Below, piece by piece: positions 14,941 to 31,200 of a DNA stretch of 64,000 bases. The DNA is from Halictus rubicundus (lineage: Eukaryota > Arthropoda > Insecta > Hymenoptera > Halictidae). The notes under the pieces are model-generated. The model worked only from the letters and a program-made list of their open reading frames with translations. It ran no database searches and had not been told where the DNA came from. The stretch spans positions 434,001 to 498,000 of the forward strand of contig NW_027488629.1 of NCBI RefSeq assembly GCF_050948215.1, written 5' to 3'. Both the position numbers and the translations under genes were made by a program. Position 1 is the stretch's first letter, and each line of letters begins with the position of its first letter.

Positions 14941-17900
14941 GGATAGAGGATAGGATAGAGGATTGGATAGGATAGAGGATATGATAGGATAGCGGATAGG
15001 ATATAATGGAGTATAGGATAGGAATGAGGATAGGATAGGGTTCAGGATAGCATAGGATAGAGGATAGGATAGGATAGAGGATATGTTAGGATAGAGGATA
15101 GGATAGGATAGAGGATAGGGTAGGATAGAGGATAGGATAGGATAGAGGATAGGATAGAATAGAGGATAGGATAGGATAGAGGATAGGATAGGATAGAGGA
15201 TAGGATAGGATAGAGGATGGGATAGGATAGAGGATAGGATATAATGGAGTATAGGATAGGAATGATGATAGGATAGGGTTGAGGATAGGATAGGATAGAG
15301 GTTAGGATAGTGTAGAGAATAGGATAGGATAGAGGATAGGATAGGATAGAGGATAGGATAGGATAGAGGATAGGATAGGATAGAGGATAGGATAGGATAA
15401 GGTAGAGGATAGTATAGGATAGAGGATAGGATAGGAAAGAGGATAGGATAGGATAGAGGATAGGATAGGATAGAAGATAGGATAGGATAGAGGATAGGAT
15501 AGGATAGAGGATAGGATAGGATAGGATAGGATAGAGGATAGGATAGGATAGATGATATTATAGGAAAGAGGATAGGATACGATAGAGGATACGATATTAT
15601 AGAGAATAGGATAGGATAGAGTATCGGATAGGATAGGACAGAGGATTGGATAGGGGATTGGATAGGATAGAGGACAGGAGACGATAGAGGATAATATAGG
15701 ATAGAGGATAGGATAGGATAGAGAATAGGATAGGATAGATGATATTACAGGCAAGAGGATAGAATATGATATAGGATACGATATTATAGAGGATAGGATA
15801 GGATAGAGGATAGGATCGGATAGAGGATAGGATAGGATAGAGGATAGGATAGGATAGAGGATAGGATAGGATAGAGGATAGGATAGGGGATTGGATAGGA
15901 GACGATGGAGGATATGATAGGATGTAGGATTGGATAGGATAGAGGATAGGATAGGATAGAGGATAGGATAGGATAGAGGATAGGATAGGATAGAGGATAG
16001 GATAGGATAGAGGATAGGATAGGATAGAGGATAGGATAGGATAGAGGATAGGATAGGATAGAGGATAGGATAGGATAGAGGATAGGATAGGATAGAGGAT
16101 AGGATAGGATAGAGGATAGGATAGGATAGAGGATAGGATAGGATAGAGGATAGGATAGGATAGAGGATAGGATAGAGGATTTGTTAGTATAAAGGATAGG
16201 AGAGGATAGATGATAGGATAGGATAGAGGATAGGATAGAGGATAGGATAGGATAGAGGATATGATAGAGGATAGGATAGAGGATTGGATAGGATAGAGGA
16301 TATTATAGGATAGAGTATATGATACGATAGCGGATAGGATATAATGGAGTATAGGATAGTAATGAGGATTGGATAGCGTTGAGGATAGGATAGGATAGAG
16401 GATAGGATATGATAGAGGATAGGTTAGGATAGAGGATAGGATAGGATAGAGGATAGGATAGGATAGAGGATAGGATAGGATAGAGGATAGGTTAGGATAG
16501 AGGATAGGATAGGATAGAGGATAGGATAGAGGATAGGATAGAGGATAGGATAGAGGATAGGATAGAGGATAGGATAGAGGATAGGATAGGATAGAGGATA
16601 GGATAGAGGATAGGATGCAGGATTGGATAGGATAGAGGATATTATAGGATAGAGGATATGATAGGATAGCGGGTAGGATATAATGGAGTATAGGATAGGA
16701 ATGAGGATAGGATAGCGTTGAGGATAGGATAGGATAGAGGATAGGATAGGATAGAGGGTAGGTTAGGATAGAGGATAGGATAGGATAGAGGATAGGATAG
16801 GAAAGAGGATAGGATAGGATAGAGGATTGGATAGGATAGAGGATAGGATAGGATAGAGGATAGGATAGGATAGATGATATTATAGGATAGAGGATAGAAT
16901 ATGATAGAGGATACGATATTATACAGGATACGATAGGATAGAGGATTGGATAGGGGATTGGATAGGATAGAGGATAGGAGACGATAGAGGATAGGATAGG
17001 ATAGGGGATAGGATAGGATAGAGAATAGGATAGGATAGATGATATTATAGGCAAGAGGATAGGATATGATAGAGGATACGATATTATAGAGGATAGGATA
17101 GGATAGAGGATAGGATAATCTAGAGGATAGGATAGGATAGAGGATAGGATAGGATAGAGGATAGGATAGGATAGAGGATAGGATAGGATAGAGGATAGGA
17201 TAGGATAGAGGATAGGATAGGATAGAGGATAGGATAGGATAGAGGATAGGATAGGATAGGATAGAGGATAGGATAGGATAGATGATATTATAGGAAAGAG
17301 GATAGGATACGATAGAGGATACGATATTATAGAGGATAGGATAGGATAGAGGATAGGATCGGATAGAGGATAGGATAGGATAGAGGATAGGGTAGGATAG
17401 AGGATATGATAGAGGATAGGATAGAGGATATTATAGGATAGAGGATATGATACGATAGCGGATAGGATATAATGGAGTATAGGATAGTAATGAGGATAGG
17501 ATAGCGTTGAGGATAGGATAGGATAGAGGATAGGATAGGATAGAGGATAGGTTAGGATAGAGGATAGGATAGGATAGAGGATAGGATAGGATAGAGGATA
17601 GGATAGGATAGAGGATAGGATAGGATAGAGGATAGGATAGGATAGAGAATAGGATAGAGGATAGGATAGAGGATAGGAAAGAGGATAGGATAGGATAGAG
17701 GATAGGATAGAGGATAGGATAGAGGATTGGATAGGATAGAGGATATTATAGGATAGAGGATATGATAGGATAGCGGATAGGATATAATGGAGTATAGGAT
17801 AGGAATGAGGATAGGATAGCGTTGAGGATAGGATTGGATAGAGGATCTGATAGTATAGAGGGTAGGTTAGGATAGAGGATAGGATAGGATAGAGGATAGG

Positions 17901-18650
17901 ATAGGAAAGAGGATAGGATAGGATAGAGGATAGGTTAGGATAGAGGATTGGATAGTATAAAGGATAGGTGAGGATAGAGAATAGGATAGCATTGTGGATA
18001 GTATAGGATAGTGGATAGGATAGGATAGAGCAGACGATAGAGGATAGGATAGGATCGAGGATAGGATAGGGGATTGGATAGGATAGAGGATAGGAGACGA
18101 TGGAGGACAGGATAGGATCGAGGATAGGATAGGATAGAGGATTGGATAAGATAGAGGATAGGTTAGGATAGAGGATATGATACGATAGCGGATAGGATAT
18201 AATGGAGTATACGATAGTAATGAGGATTGGATAGGATAGAGGACAGGAGACGATATAAGATAAGATAGGGGATTGGATAGGATAGAGGATAGGATAGGAT
18301 AGAGGATAGGATAGGGGATTGGATAGGATAGAGGATAGGATAGGATAGAGGATAGGATAGAGGATTGGATAGGATAGAGGATAGGAGACGATGGAGGATA
18401 GGATAGGATAGAGGATAGGATAGGATAGAGGGTTGGATAGTATAAAGGATAGGTGAGGATAGAGAATAGGATAGCATTGAGGATAGGATAGGATAGTGGG
18501 TAGGATAGGATAGAGCAGACGATACAGGATAGGATAGGATCGAGGATAGGATAGGGGATTGAATATGATAGAGGATAGGAGACGATGGAGGATAGGATAG
18601 GATAGAGGATAGGATAGGATAGAGGATTGGATAAGATAGAGGATAGGTTA
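14941..18650 (+). repeat. Satellite family A, diverged part
   Basis: The same marker repertoire as the preceding blocks, in a less regular order: GGATATAATGGAGTATA near 15000, 15240, 16340, 16678, 17466, 17785 and 18197, and TATAAAGGATAGG forms near 16190, 17950 and 18436. Several one-off substitutions occur, such as GGATAATCTAGAGG near 17113 and GGATGTAGG near 15922. It reads as an older part of the family. No gene is visible. Confidence 0.75.
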
Positions 18651-19230
18651 GGATAGAGGATAGGATAGGATAGGATAGAGGATAGGATAGGATAGGATAG
18701 AGGATAGGATAGGATAGGATAGAGGATAGGATAGGATAGAGGATAGGATAGGATAGAGGATAGGATAGGATAGAGGATAGGATAGGATAGAGGATAGGAT
18801 AGGATAGAGGATAGGATAGAGGATAGGATAGAGGATAGGATAGGATAGAGGATAGGATAGGATAGAGGATAGGATAGGATAGAGGATAGGATAGGATAGA
18901 GGATAGGATAGGATAGAGGATAGGATAGGATAGAGGATAGGATAGGATAGAGGATAGGATAGGATAGAGGATAGGATAGGATAGAGGATAGGATAGGATA
19001 GAGGATAGGATAGGATAGAGGATAGGATAGGATAGAGGATAGGATAGGATAGAGGATAGGATAGGATAGAGGATAGGATAGGATAGAGGATAGGATAGGA
19101 TAGGATAGAGGATAGGATAGGATAGAGGATAGGATAGGATAGAGGATAGGATAGAGGATAGGATAGGATAGAGGATAGGATAGGATAGAGGATAGGATAG
19201 GATAGAGGATAGGATAGGATAGAGGATAGG
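18651..19230 (+). repeat. Near-homogeneous 17-mer array
   Basis: About 580 bases of almost pure (GGATA)3GA units with only 12- and 22-base length variants and essentially no point variants. It separates family A from family B. Such uniformity fits recent local amplification (inference). Confidence 0.8.
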
Positions 19231-22200
19231 ATAGAGTATAGGATAGGATAGATGATACGATACGATAGAGGATAGGATAGGATGGATGATAGGATAAGAT
19301 AGGATAGAGGATATGATAGGGGATTGGATCGAATACAGGATAGGATAGAATGAATGATAGGATATGATAGAGGATAGGATAGGATGGAGTAGAGGATGGG
19401 ATAGAGGATAGGACAGGATAGAGGATAAGATAGGATTTGGGATAGGATAGGATAGAGGATAGGATAGGATAGAGGATAGGATAGATGATTGGATGGAGGA
19501 GTGGATAGGATAGAGGATATTATAGGATAGAGAATAGGATAGGATAGGGAATAGGATAGGATAGAGGATAGGATAGGATGGGGGATAGGATAGGATAGAG
19601 GATAGGATAGGATAGAGGATAGGATAGAATGGAGGATAGGATAGGATAGAGGATAGGATAGGATAGAGTATAGGGTAGAGGATGGAGGATAGGATAGGAT
19701 AGAGGATGAGATAGGATAGAGGATAGAATAGGATGGATGATAGGATATGACAGAGGATAGGATAGTACAGACTATAGGATTGGATAGAGGATACGATATG
19801 ATATGGGATTGGATCGGATAGAGGATATTATAGGATAGAGGATAGGATAGGATTTGGGATAGGATAGGATAGAGGATAGGATAGGATGGAGGATAGGGTA
19901 GGATAGACGATAGAGGATAGTATGGATGATAGGATATGATACAGGATAAGATAGGATAGAGGATAGGATAGGATAGGGGATAGGATAGGATTGAGGATAG
20001 GATAGGATGGAGGATATGATAGGATTGAGGGTAGGATTGGATTGAGGATAGGATAGGATTGAGGATAGGATAGGATAGAGGATAGGATAGGATAGAGGAT
20101 AGGATAGGATAGAGGATAGGATAGGATAGAGGATAGGATAGGATAGGATAGAGGATAGGATAGGATAGAGGGTAGGATAGGATAGAGGATAGGATAGGAT
20201 AGAGGATAGGATAGGATAGAGGATAGGATAGGATAGAGGATAGGATAGGATAGAGGATAGGATAGGATAGAGGATAGGATAGGATAGAGGATAGGATAGA
20301 GGATAGGATAGGATAGAGGATAGGATAGGATAGAGGATAGGATAGGATAGAGTATAGGATAGGATAGATGATACGATATGATAGAGGATAGGATAGGATG
20401 GATGATAGGATAGGATAGAGGATAGGATAGGATAGAGGATAGGATAGGATAGGATAGAGGATAGGATAGGATAGAGGATAGGATAGGAAAGAGGATAGGA
20501 TAGGATAGAGGATAGGATAGGATAGAGGATAGGATAGGATAGAGGATAGGATAGGATAGGATAGAGGATAGGATAGGATAGAGGATAGGATAGGATAGAG
20601 GATAGGATAGGATAGAGGATAGGATAGGATAGAGGATAGGATAGGATAGAGGATAGGATAGGATAGAGGATAGGATAGGATAGAGGATAGGATAGGATAG
20701 AGGATAGGACAGGATAGAGGATAGGATAGGATAGAGGATAGGATAGGATAGAGGATAGGATAGGATAGAGGATAGGATAGGATAGAGGATAGGATAGGAT
20801 AGAGGATAGGATAGGATAGAGGATAGGATAGGATAGAGGATAGGATAGGATAGAGGATAGGATAGGATAGAGGATAGGATAGGATAGAGGATAGGATAGG
20901 ATAGAGGATAGGATAGGATAGAGGATAGGATAGATGATTGGATGGAGGAGTGGATAGGATAGAGGATATTATAGGATAGAGAATAGGATAGGATAGGGAA
21001 TAGGATAGGATAGAGGATAGGATAGGATGGAGGATAGGATAGGATAGAGGATAGGATAGGATAGAGGATAGGATAGAATGGAGGATAGGATAGGATAGAG
21101 GATAGGATAGGATAGAGTATAGGGTAGAGGATGGAGGATAGGATAGGATAGAGGATGAGATAGGATAGTGGATAGAATAGGATGGATGATAGGATATGAC
21201 AGAGGATAGGATAGTTTAGAGTATAGGATTGGATAGAGAATAGGATAGGATTGGGATAGATAGATACGATAGATAATAGAGGATAGGATAGCGGATACGA
21301 TATGATAGAGGATAGGGTAGGATGGAGGATTGAGGATACTATAGGATAGAGGATGCGATAGGATGGATGATAGGACATGACAGAGGATGGGATAGTACAG
21401 ACTATAGGATTGGATAGAGGATACGATATGATATGGGATTGGATCGGATAGAGGATATTATAGGATAGAGGATAGGATAGGATTTGGGATAGGATAGGAT
21501 AGAGGATAGGATAGGATGGAGGATAGGGTAGGATAGACGATAGAGGATAGGATGGATGATAGGATATGATACAGGATAAGATAGGATAGAGGATAGGATA
21601 GGATAGGGGATAGGATAGGATTGAGGATAGGATAGGATGGAGGATATGATAGGATTGAGGGTAGGATTGGATTGAGGATAGGATAGGATTGAGGATAGGA
21701 TAGGATAGAGGATAGGATAGGATAGAGGATAGGATAGGATAGAGGATAGGATAGGATAGAGGATAGGATAGGATAGGATAGAGGATAGGATAGGATAGAG
21801 GATAGGATAGGATAGGATAGAGGATAGGATAGGATAGAGGATAGGATAGGATAGAGGATAGGATAGGATAGAGGATAGGATAGGATAGAGGATAGGATAG
21901 GATAGAGGATAGGATAGGATAGAGGATAGGATAGAGGATAGGATAGGATAGAGGATAGGATAGGATAGAGGATAGGATAGGATAGAGTATAGGATAGGAT
22001 AGATGATACGATATGATAGAGGATAGGATAGGATGGATGATAGGATAGGATAGAGGATAGGATAGGATAGAGGATAGGATAGGATAGGATAGAGGATAGG
22101 ATAGGATAGAGGATAGGATAGGAAAGAGGATAGGATAGGATAGAGGATAGGATAGGATAGAGGATAGGATAGGATAGAGGATAGGATAGGATAGGATAGA

Positions 22201-25200
22201 GGATAGGATAGGATAGAGGATAGGATAGGACAGAGGATAGGATAGGATAGAGGATAGGATAGGATAGAGGATAGGATAGGATAGAGGATAGGATAGGATA
22301 GAGGATAGGATAGAGGATAGGATAGGATAGAGGATAGGATAGGATAGAGGATAGGATAGGATAGAGGATAGGATAGGATAGAGGATAGGATTGGATTGAG
22401 GATAGGATAGGATTGAGGATAGGATAGGATAGAGGATAGGATAGGATAGAGGATAGGATAGGATAGAGGATAGGATAGGATAGAGGATAGGATAGGATAG
22501 AGGATAGGATAGAGTATAGGATAGGATAGATGATACGATACGATAGAGGATAGGATAGGATGGATGATAGGATAAGATAGGATAGAGGATATGATAGGGG
22601 ATTGGATCGAATACAGGATAGGATAGAATGGATGATAGGATATGATAGAGGATAGGATAGGATAGAGTAGAGGATGGGATAGAGGATAGGACAGGATAGA
22701 GGATAAGATAGGATTTGGGATAGGATAGGATAGAGGATAGGATAGGATAGAGGATAGGATAGATGATTGGATGGAGGAGTGGATAGGATAGAGGATATTA
22801 TAGGATAGAGAATAGGATAGGATAGGGAATAGGATAGGATAGAGGATAGGATAGGATGGAGGATAGGATAGGATAGAGGATAGGATAGGATAGAGGATAG
22901 GATAGAATGGAGGATAGGATAGGATAGAGGATAGGATAGGATAGAGTATAGGGTAGAGGATGGAGGATAGGATAGGATAGAGGATGAGATAGGATAGTGG
23001 ATAGAATAGGATGGATGATAGGATATGACAGAGGATAGGATAGTTTAGAGTATAGGATTGGATAGAGAATAGGATAGGATTGGGATAGATAGATACGATA
23101 GATAATAGAGGATAGGATAGCGGATACGATATGATAGAGGATAGGGTAGGATGGAGGATTGAGGATACTATAGGATAGAGGATGGGATAGGATGGATGAT
23201 AGGACATGACAGAGGATGGGATAGTACAGACTATAGGATTGGATAGAGGATACGATATGATATGGGATTGGATCGGATAGAGGATATTATAGGATAGAGG
23301 ATAGGATAGGATTTGGGATAGGATAGGATAGAGGATAGGATAGGATGGAGGATAGGGTAGGATAGACGATAGAGGATAGGATGGATGATAGGATATGATA
23401 CAGGATAAGATAGGATAGAGGATAGGATAGGATAGGGGATAGGATAGGATTGAGGATAGGATAGGATGGAGGATATGATAGGATTGAGGGTAGGATTGGA
23501 TTGAGGATAGGATAGGATTGAGGATAGGATAGGATAGAGGATAGGATAGGATAGAGGATAGGATAGGATAGAGGATAGGATAGGATAGAGGATAGGATAG
23601 GATAGGATAGAGGATAGGATAGGATAGAGGATAGGATAGGATAGAGGATAGGATAGGATAGAGGATAGGATAGGATAGAGGATAGGATAGGATAGAGGAT
23701 AGGATAGAGGATAGGATAGGATAGAGGATAGGATAGGATAGAGGATAGGATAGGATAGAGTATAGGATAGGATAGATGATACGATATGATAGAGGATAGG
23801 ATAGGATGGATGATAGGATAGGATAGAGGATAGGATAGGATAGAGGATAGGATAGGATAGGATAGAGGATAGGATAGGATAGAGGATAGGATAGGAAAGA
23901 GGATAGGATAGGATAGAGGATAGGATAGGATAGAGGATAGGATAGGATAGAGGATAGGATAGGATAGGATAGAGGATAGGATAGGATAGAGGATAGGATA
24001 GGATAGAGGATAGGATAGGATAGAGGATAGGATAGTATAGAGGATAGGATAGGATAGAGGATAGGATTGGATTGAGGATAGGATAGGATTGAGGATAGGA
24101 TAGGATAGAGGATAGGATAGGATAGAGGATAGGATAGGATAGAGGATAGGATAGGATAGAGGATAGGATAGGATAGGATAGAGGATAGGATAGGATAGAG
24201 GATAGGATAGGAAAGAGGATAGGATAGGATAGAGGATAGGATAGGATAGAGGATAGGATAGGATAGAGGATAGGATAGGATAGGATAGAGGATAGGATAG
24301 GATAGAGGATAGGATAGGATAGAGGATAGGATAGGATAGAGGATAGGATAGGATAGAGGATAGGATAGGATAGAGGATAGGATAGGATAGAGGATAGGAT
24401 AGGATAGAGGATAGGATAGGATAGAGGATAGGATAGGATAGAGGATAGGATAGGATAGAGGATAGGATAGGATGGATGATAGGATAGGATAGAGGATAGG
24501 ATAGGATAGAGGATAGGATAGGATAGGATAGAGGATAGGATAGGATAGAGGATAGGATAGGAAAGAGGATAGGATAGGATAGAGGATAGGATAGGATAGA
24601 GGATAGGATAGGATAGAGGATAGGATAGGATAGGATAGAGGATAGGATAGGATAGAGGATAGGATAGGATAGAGGATAGGATAGGATAGAGGATAGGATA
24701 GGATAGAGGATAGGATAGGATAGAGGATAGGATAGGATAGAGGATAGGATAGGATAGAGGATAGGACAGGATAGAGGATAGGATAGGATAGAGGATAGGA
24801 TAGGATAGAGGATAGGATAGGATAGAGGATAGGATAGGATAGAGGATAGGATAGGATACAGGATAGGATAGGATAGAGGATAGGATAGGATAGAGGATAG
24901 GATAGGATAGAGGATAGGATAGGATAGAGGATAGGATAGGATAGAGGATAGGATAGGATAGAGGATAGGATAGGATAGAGGATAGGATAGGATAGAGGAT
25001 AGGATAGGATAGAGGATAGGATAGGATAGAGGATAGGATAGGATAGAGTATAGGATAGGATAGAGGATAGGATAGGATAGAGGATAGGATAGGATAGAGG
25101 ATAGGATAGGATAGAGGATAGGATAGGATAGAGGATAGGATAGGATAGAGGATAGGATAGGATAGAGGATAGGGTAGGATAGAGGATAGGATAGGATAGA

Positions 25201-28200
25201 GGATAGGATAGGATAGAGGATAGGATAGGATAGAGGATAGGATAGGATAGAGGATAGGATAGGATAGAGGATAGGATAGGATAGAGGATAGGATAGGATA
25301 GAGGATAGGATAGGATAGAGGATAGGATAGGATAGAGGATAGTATAGGATAGAGAATAGGATAGGATATATGATATTATAGTATAGAGAATAGGATAGGA
25401 TAGAGGATACGATAGGGGATTGGATAGGATAGGATAGAGGATACGATATTATAGAGGATACGATAGGATAGAGGATAGGATAGGATAGAGGATAGGATAA
25501 GATAGAGGATAGGATAGGATAGAGGATAGGATAGGATAGAGGATAGGATAGATGATTGGATGGAGGAGTGGATAGGATAGAGGATATTATAGGATAGAGA
25601 ATAGGATAGGATAGGGAATAGGATAGGATAGAGGATAGGATAGGATGGAGGATAGGATAGGATAGAGGATAGGATAGGATAGAGGATAGGATAGAATGGA
25701 GGATAGGATAGGATAGAGGATAGGATAGGATAGAGTATAGGGTAGAGGATGGAGGATAGGATAGGATAGAGGATGAGATAGGATAGTGGATAGAATAGGA
25801 TGGATGATAGGATATGACAGAGGATAGGATAGTTTAGAGTATAGGATTGGATAGAGAATAGGATAGGATTGGGATAGATAGATACGATAGATAATAGAGG
25901 ATAGGATAGCGGATACGATATGATAGAGGATAGGGTAGGATGGAGGATTGAGGATACTATAGGATAGAGGATGGGATAGGATGGATGATAGGACATGACA
26001 GAGGATGGGATAGTACAGACTATAGGATTGGATAGAGGATACGATATGATATGGGATTGGATCGGATAGAGGATATTATAGGATAGAGGATAGGATAGGA
26101 TTTGGGATAGGATAGGATAGAGGATAGGATAGGATGGAGGATAGGGTAGGATAGACGATAGAGGATAGGATGGATGATAGGATATGATACAGGATAAGAT
26201 AGGATAGAGGATAGGATAGGATAGGGGATAGGATAGGATTGAGGATAGGATAGGATGGAGGATATGATAGGATTGAGGGTAGGATTGGATTGAGGATAGG
26301 ATAGGATTGAGGATAGGATAGGATAGAGGATAGGATAGGATAGAGGATAGGATAGGATAGAGGATAGGATAGGATAGAGGATAGGATAGGATAGGATAGA
26401 GGATAGGATAGGATAGAGGATAGGATAGGATAGGATAGAGGATAGGATAGGATAGAGGATAGGATAGGATAGAGGATAGGATAGGATAGAGGATAGGATA
26501 GGATAGAGGATAGGATAGGATAGAGGATAGGATAGAGGATAGGATAGGATAGAGGATAGGATAGGATAGAGGATAGGATAGGATAGAGTATAGGATAGGA
26601 TAGATGATACGATATGATAGAGGATAGGATAGGATGGATGATAGGATAGGATAGAGGATAGGATAGGATAGAGGATAGGATAGGATAGGATAGAGGATAG
26701 GATAGGATAGAGGATAGGATAGGAAAGAGGATAGGATAGGATAGAGGATAGGATAGGATAGAGGATAGGATAGGATAGAGGATAGGATAGGATAGGATAG
26801 AGGATAGGATAGGATAGAGGATAGCATAGGACAGAGGATAGGATAGGATAGAGGATAGGATAGGATAGAGGATAGGATAGGATAGAGGATAGGATAGGAT
26901 AGAGGATAGGATAGAGGATAGGATAGGATAGAGGATAGGATAGGATAGAGGATAGGATAGGATAGAGGATAGGATAGGATAGAGGATAGGATTGGATTGA
27001 GGATAGGATAGGATTGAGGATAGGATAGGATAGAGGATAGGATAGGATAGAGGATAGGATAGGATAGAGGATAGGATAGGATAGAGGATAGGATAGGATA
27101 GAGGATAGGATAGAGTATAGGATAGGATAGATGATACGATACGATAGAGGATAGGATAGGATGGATGATAGGATAAGATAGGATAGAGGATATGATAGGG
27201 GATTGGATCGAATACAGGATAGGATAGAATGGATGATAGGATATGATAGAGGATAGGATAGGATAGAGTAGAGGATGGGATAGAGGATAGGACAGGATAG
27301 AGGATAAGATAGGATTTGGGATAGGATAGGATAGAGGATAGGATAGGATAGAGGATAGGATAGATGATTGGATGGAGGAGTGGATAGGATAGAGGATATT
27401 ATAGGATAGAGAATAGGATAGGATAGGGAATAGGATAGGATAGAGGATAGGATAGGATGGAGGATAGGATAGGATAGAGGATAGGATAGGATAGAGGATA
27501 GGATAGAATGGAGGATAGGATAGGATAGAGGATAGGATAGGATAGAGTATAGGGTAGAGGATGGAGGATAGGATAGGATAGAGGATGAGATAGGATAGTG
27601 GATAGAATAGGATGGATGATAGGATATGACAGAGGATAGGATAGTTTAGAGTATAGGATTGGATAGAGAATAGGATAGCATTGGGATAGATAGATACGAT
27701 AGATAATAGAGGATAGGATAGCGGATACGATATGATAGAGGATAGGGTAGGATGGAGGATTGAGGATACTATAGGATAGAGGATGGGATAGGATGGATGA
27801 TAGGACATGACAGAGGATGGGATAGTACAGACTATAGGATTGGATAGAGGATACGATATGATATGGGATTGGATCGGATAGAGGATATTATAGGATAGAG
27901 GATAGGATAGGATTTGGGATAGGATAGGATAGAGGATAGGATAGGATGGAGGATAGGGTAGGATAGACGATAGAGGATAGGATGGATGATAGGATATGAT
28001 ACAGGATAAGATAGGATAGAGGATAGGATAGGATAGGGGATAGGATAGGATTGAGGATAGGATAGGATGGAGGATATGATAGGATTGAGGGTAGGATTGG
28101 ATTGAGGATAGGATAGGATTGAGGATAGGATAGGATAGAGGATAGGATAGGATAGAGGATAGGATAGGATAGAGGATAGGATAGGATAGAGGATAGGATA

Positions 28201-31200
28201 GGATAGGATAGAGGATAGGATAGCATAGAGGATAGGATAGGATAGAGGATAGGATAGGATAGAGGATAGGATAGGATAGAGGATAGGATAGAGGATAGGA
28301 TAGGATAGAGGATAGGATAGGATAGAGGATAGGATAGGATAGAGTATAGGATAGGATAGATGATACGATATGATAGAGGATAGGATAGGATGGATGATAG
28401 GATAGGATAGAGGATAGGATAGGATAGAGGATAGGATAGGATAGGATAGAGGATAGGATAGGATAGAGGATAGGATAGGAAAGAGGATAGGATAGGATAG
28501 AGGATAGGATAGGATAGAGGATAGGATAGGATAGAGGATAGGATAGGATAGGATAGAGGATAGGATAGGATAGAGGATAGGATAGGATAGAGGATAGGAT
28601 AGGATAGAGGATAGGATAGGATAGAGGATAGGATAGGATAGAGGATAGGATAGGATAGAGGATAGGATTGGATTGAGGATAGGATAGGATTGAGGATAGG
28701 ATAGGATAGAGGATAGGATAGGATAGAGGATAGGATAGGATAGAGGATAGGATAGGATAGAGGATAGGATAGGATAGGATAGAGGATAGGATAGGATAGA
28801 GGATAGGATAGGAAAGAGGATAGGATAGGATAGAGGATAGGATAGGATAGAGGATAGGATAGGATAGAGGATAGGATAGGATAGGATAGAGGATAGGATA
28901 GGATAGAGGATAGGATAGGATAGAGGATAGGATAGGATAGAGGATAGGATAGGATAGAGGATAGGATAGGATAGAGGATAGGATAGGATAGAGGATAGGA
29001 TAGGATAGAGGATAGGATAGGATAGAGGATAGGATAGGATAGAGGATAGGATAGGATAGAGGATAGGATAGGATAGAGGATAGGATAGGATAGAGGATAG
29101 GATAGGATAGAGGATAGGATAGGATAGAGGATAGGATAGAGTATAGGATAGGATAGATGATACGATACGATAGAGGATAGGATAGGATGGATGATAGGAT
29201 AAGATAGGATAGAGGATATGATAGGGGATTGGATCGAATACAGGATAGGATAGAATGGATGATAGGATAGGATAGAGTAGAGGATGGGAAAGAGGATAGG
29301 ACAGGATAGAGGATAAGATAGGATTTGGGATAGGATAGGATAGAGGATAGGATAGGATAGAGGATAGGATAGATGATTGGATGGAGGAGTGGATAGGATA
29401 GAGGATAGGATAGGATACAGGATAGGATAGGATAGAGGATAGGATAGGATAGAGGATAGGATAGGATAGAGGATAGGATAGGATAGAGGATAGGATAGGA
29501 TAGAGGATAGGATAGGATAGAGGATAGGATAGGATAGAGGATAGGATAGGATAGAGGATAGGATAGGATAGAGGATAGGATAGGATAGAGGATAGGATAG
29601 GATAGAGTATAGGATAGGATAGAGGATAGGATAGGATAGAGGATAGGATAGGATAGAGGATAGGATAGGATAGAGGATAGGATAGGATAGAGGATAGGAT
29701 GGGATAGAGGATAGGATAGGATAGAGGATAGGATAGGATAGAGGATAGGATAGGATAGAGGATAGGATAGGATAGAGGATAGGATAGGATAGAGGATAGG
29801 ATAGGATAGAGGATAGGATAGGATAGAGGATAGGATAGAGGATAGGATAGGATAGAGGATAGGATAGGATAGAGGATAGGATAGGATAGAGTATAGGATA
29901 GGATAGATGATACGATATGATAGAGGATAGGATAGGATGGATGATAGGATAGGATAGAGGATAGGATAGGATAGAGGATAGGATAGGATAGGATAGAGGA
30001 TAGGATAGGATAGAGGATAGGATAGGAAAGAGGATAGGATAGGATAGAGGATAGGATAGGATAGAGGATAGGATAGGATAGAGGATAGGATAGGATAGGA
30101 TAGAGGATAGGATAGGATAGAGGATAGGATAGGATAGAGGATAGGATAGGATAGAGGATAGGATAGGATAGAGGATAGGATAGGATAGAGGATAGGATAG
30201 GATAGAGGATAGGATTGGATTGAGGATAGGATAGGATTGAGGATAGGATAGGATAGAGGATAGGATAGGATAGAGGATAGGATAGGATAGAGGATAGGAT
30301 AGGATAGAGGATAGGATAGGATAGGATAGAGGATAGGATAGGATAGAGGATAGGATAGGAAAGAGGATAGGATAGGATAGAGGATAGGATAGGATAGAGG
30401 ATAGGATAGGATAGAGGATAGGATAGGATAGGATAGAGGATAGGATAGGATAGAGGATAGGATAGGATAGATGATAGGATAGGATAGAGGATAGGATAGG
30501 ATAGAGGATAGGATAGGATAGAGGATAGGATAGGATAGAGGATAGGATAGGATAGAGGATAGGATAGGATAGAGGATAGGATAGGATAGAGGATAGGATA
30601 GGATAGAGGATAGGATAGGATAGAGGATAGGATAGGATAGAGGATAGGATAGGATAGAGGATAGGATAGGATAGAGGATAGGATAGAGTATAGGATAGGA
30701 TAGATGATACGATACGATAGAGGATAGGATAGGATGGATGATAGGATAAGATAGGATAGAGGATATGATAGGGGATTGGATCGAATACAGGATAGGATAG
30801 AATGGATGATAGGATAGGATAGAGTAGAGGATGGGAAAGAGGATAGGACAGGATAGAGGATAAGATAGGATTTGGGATAGGATAGGATAGAGGATAGGAT
30901 AGGATAGAGGATAGGATAGATGATTGGATGGAGGAGTGGATAGGATAGAGGATATTATAGGATAGAGAATAGGATAGGATAGGGAATAGGATAGGATAGA
31001 GGATAGGATAGGATGGAGGATAGGATAGGATAGAGGATAGGATAGGATAGAGGATAGGATAGAATGGAGGATAGGATAGGATAGAGGATAGGATAGGATA
31101 GAGTATAGGGTAGAGGATGGAGGATAGGATAGGATAGAGGATGAGATAGGATAGTGGATAGAATAGGATGGATGATAGGATATGACAGAGGATAGGATAG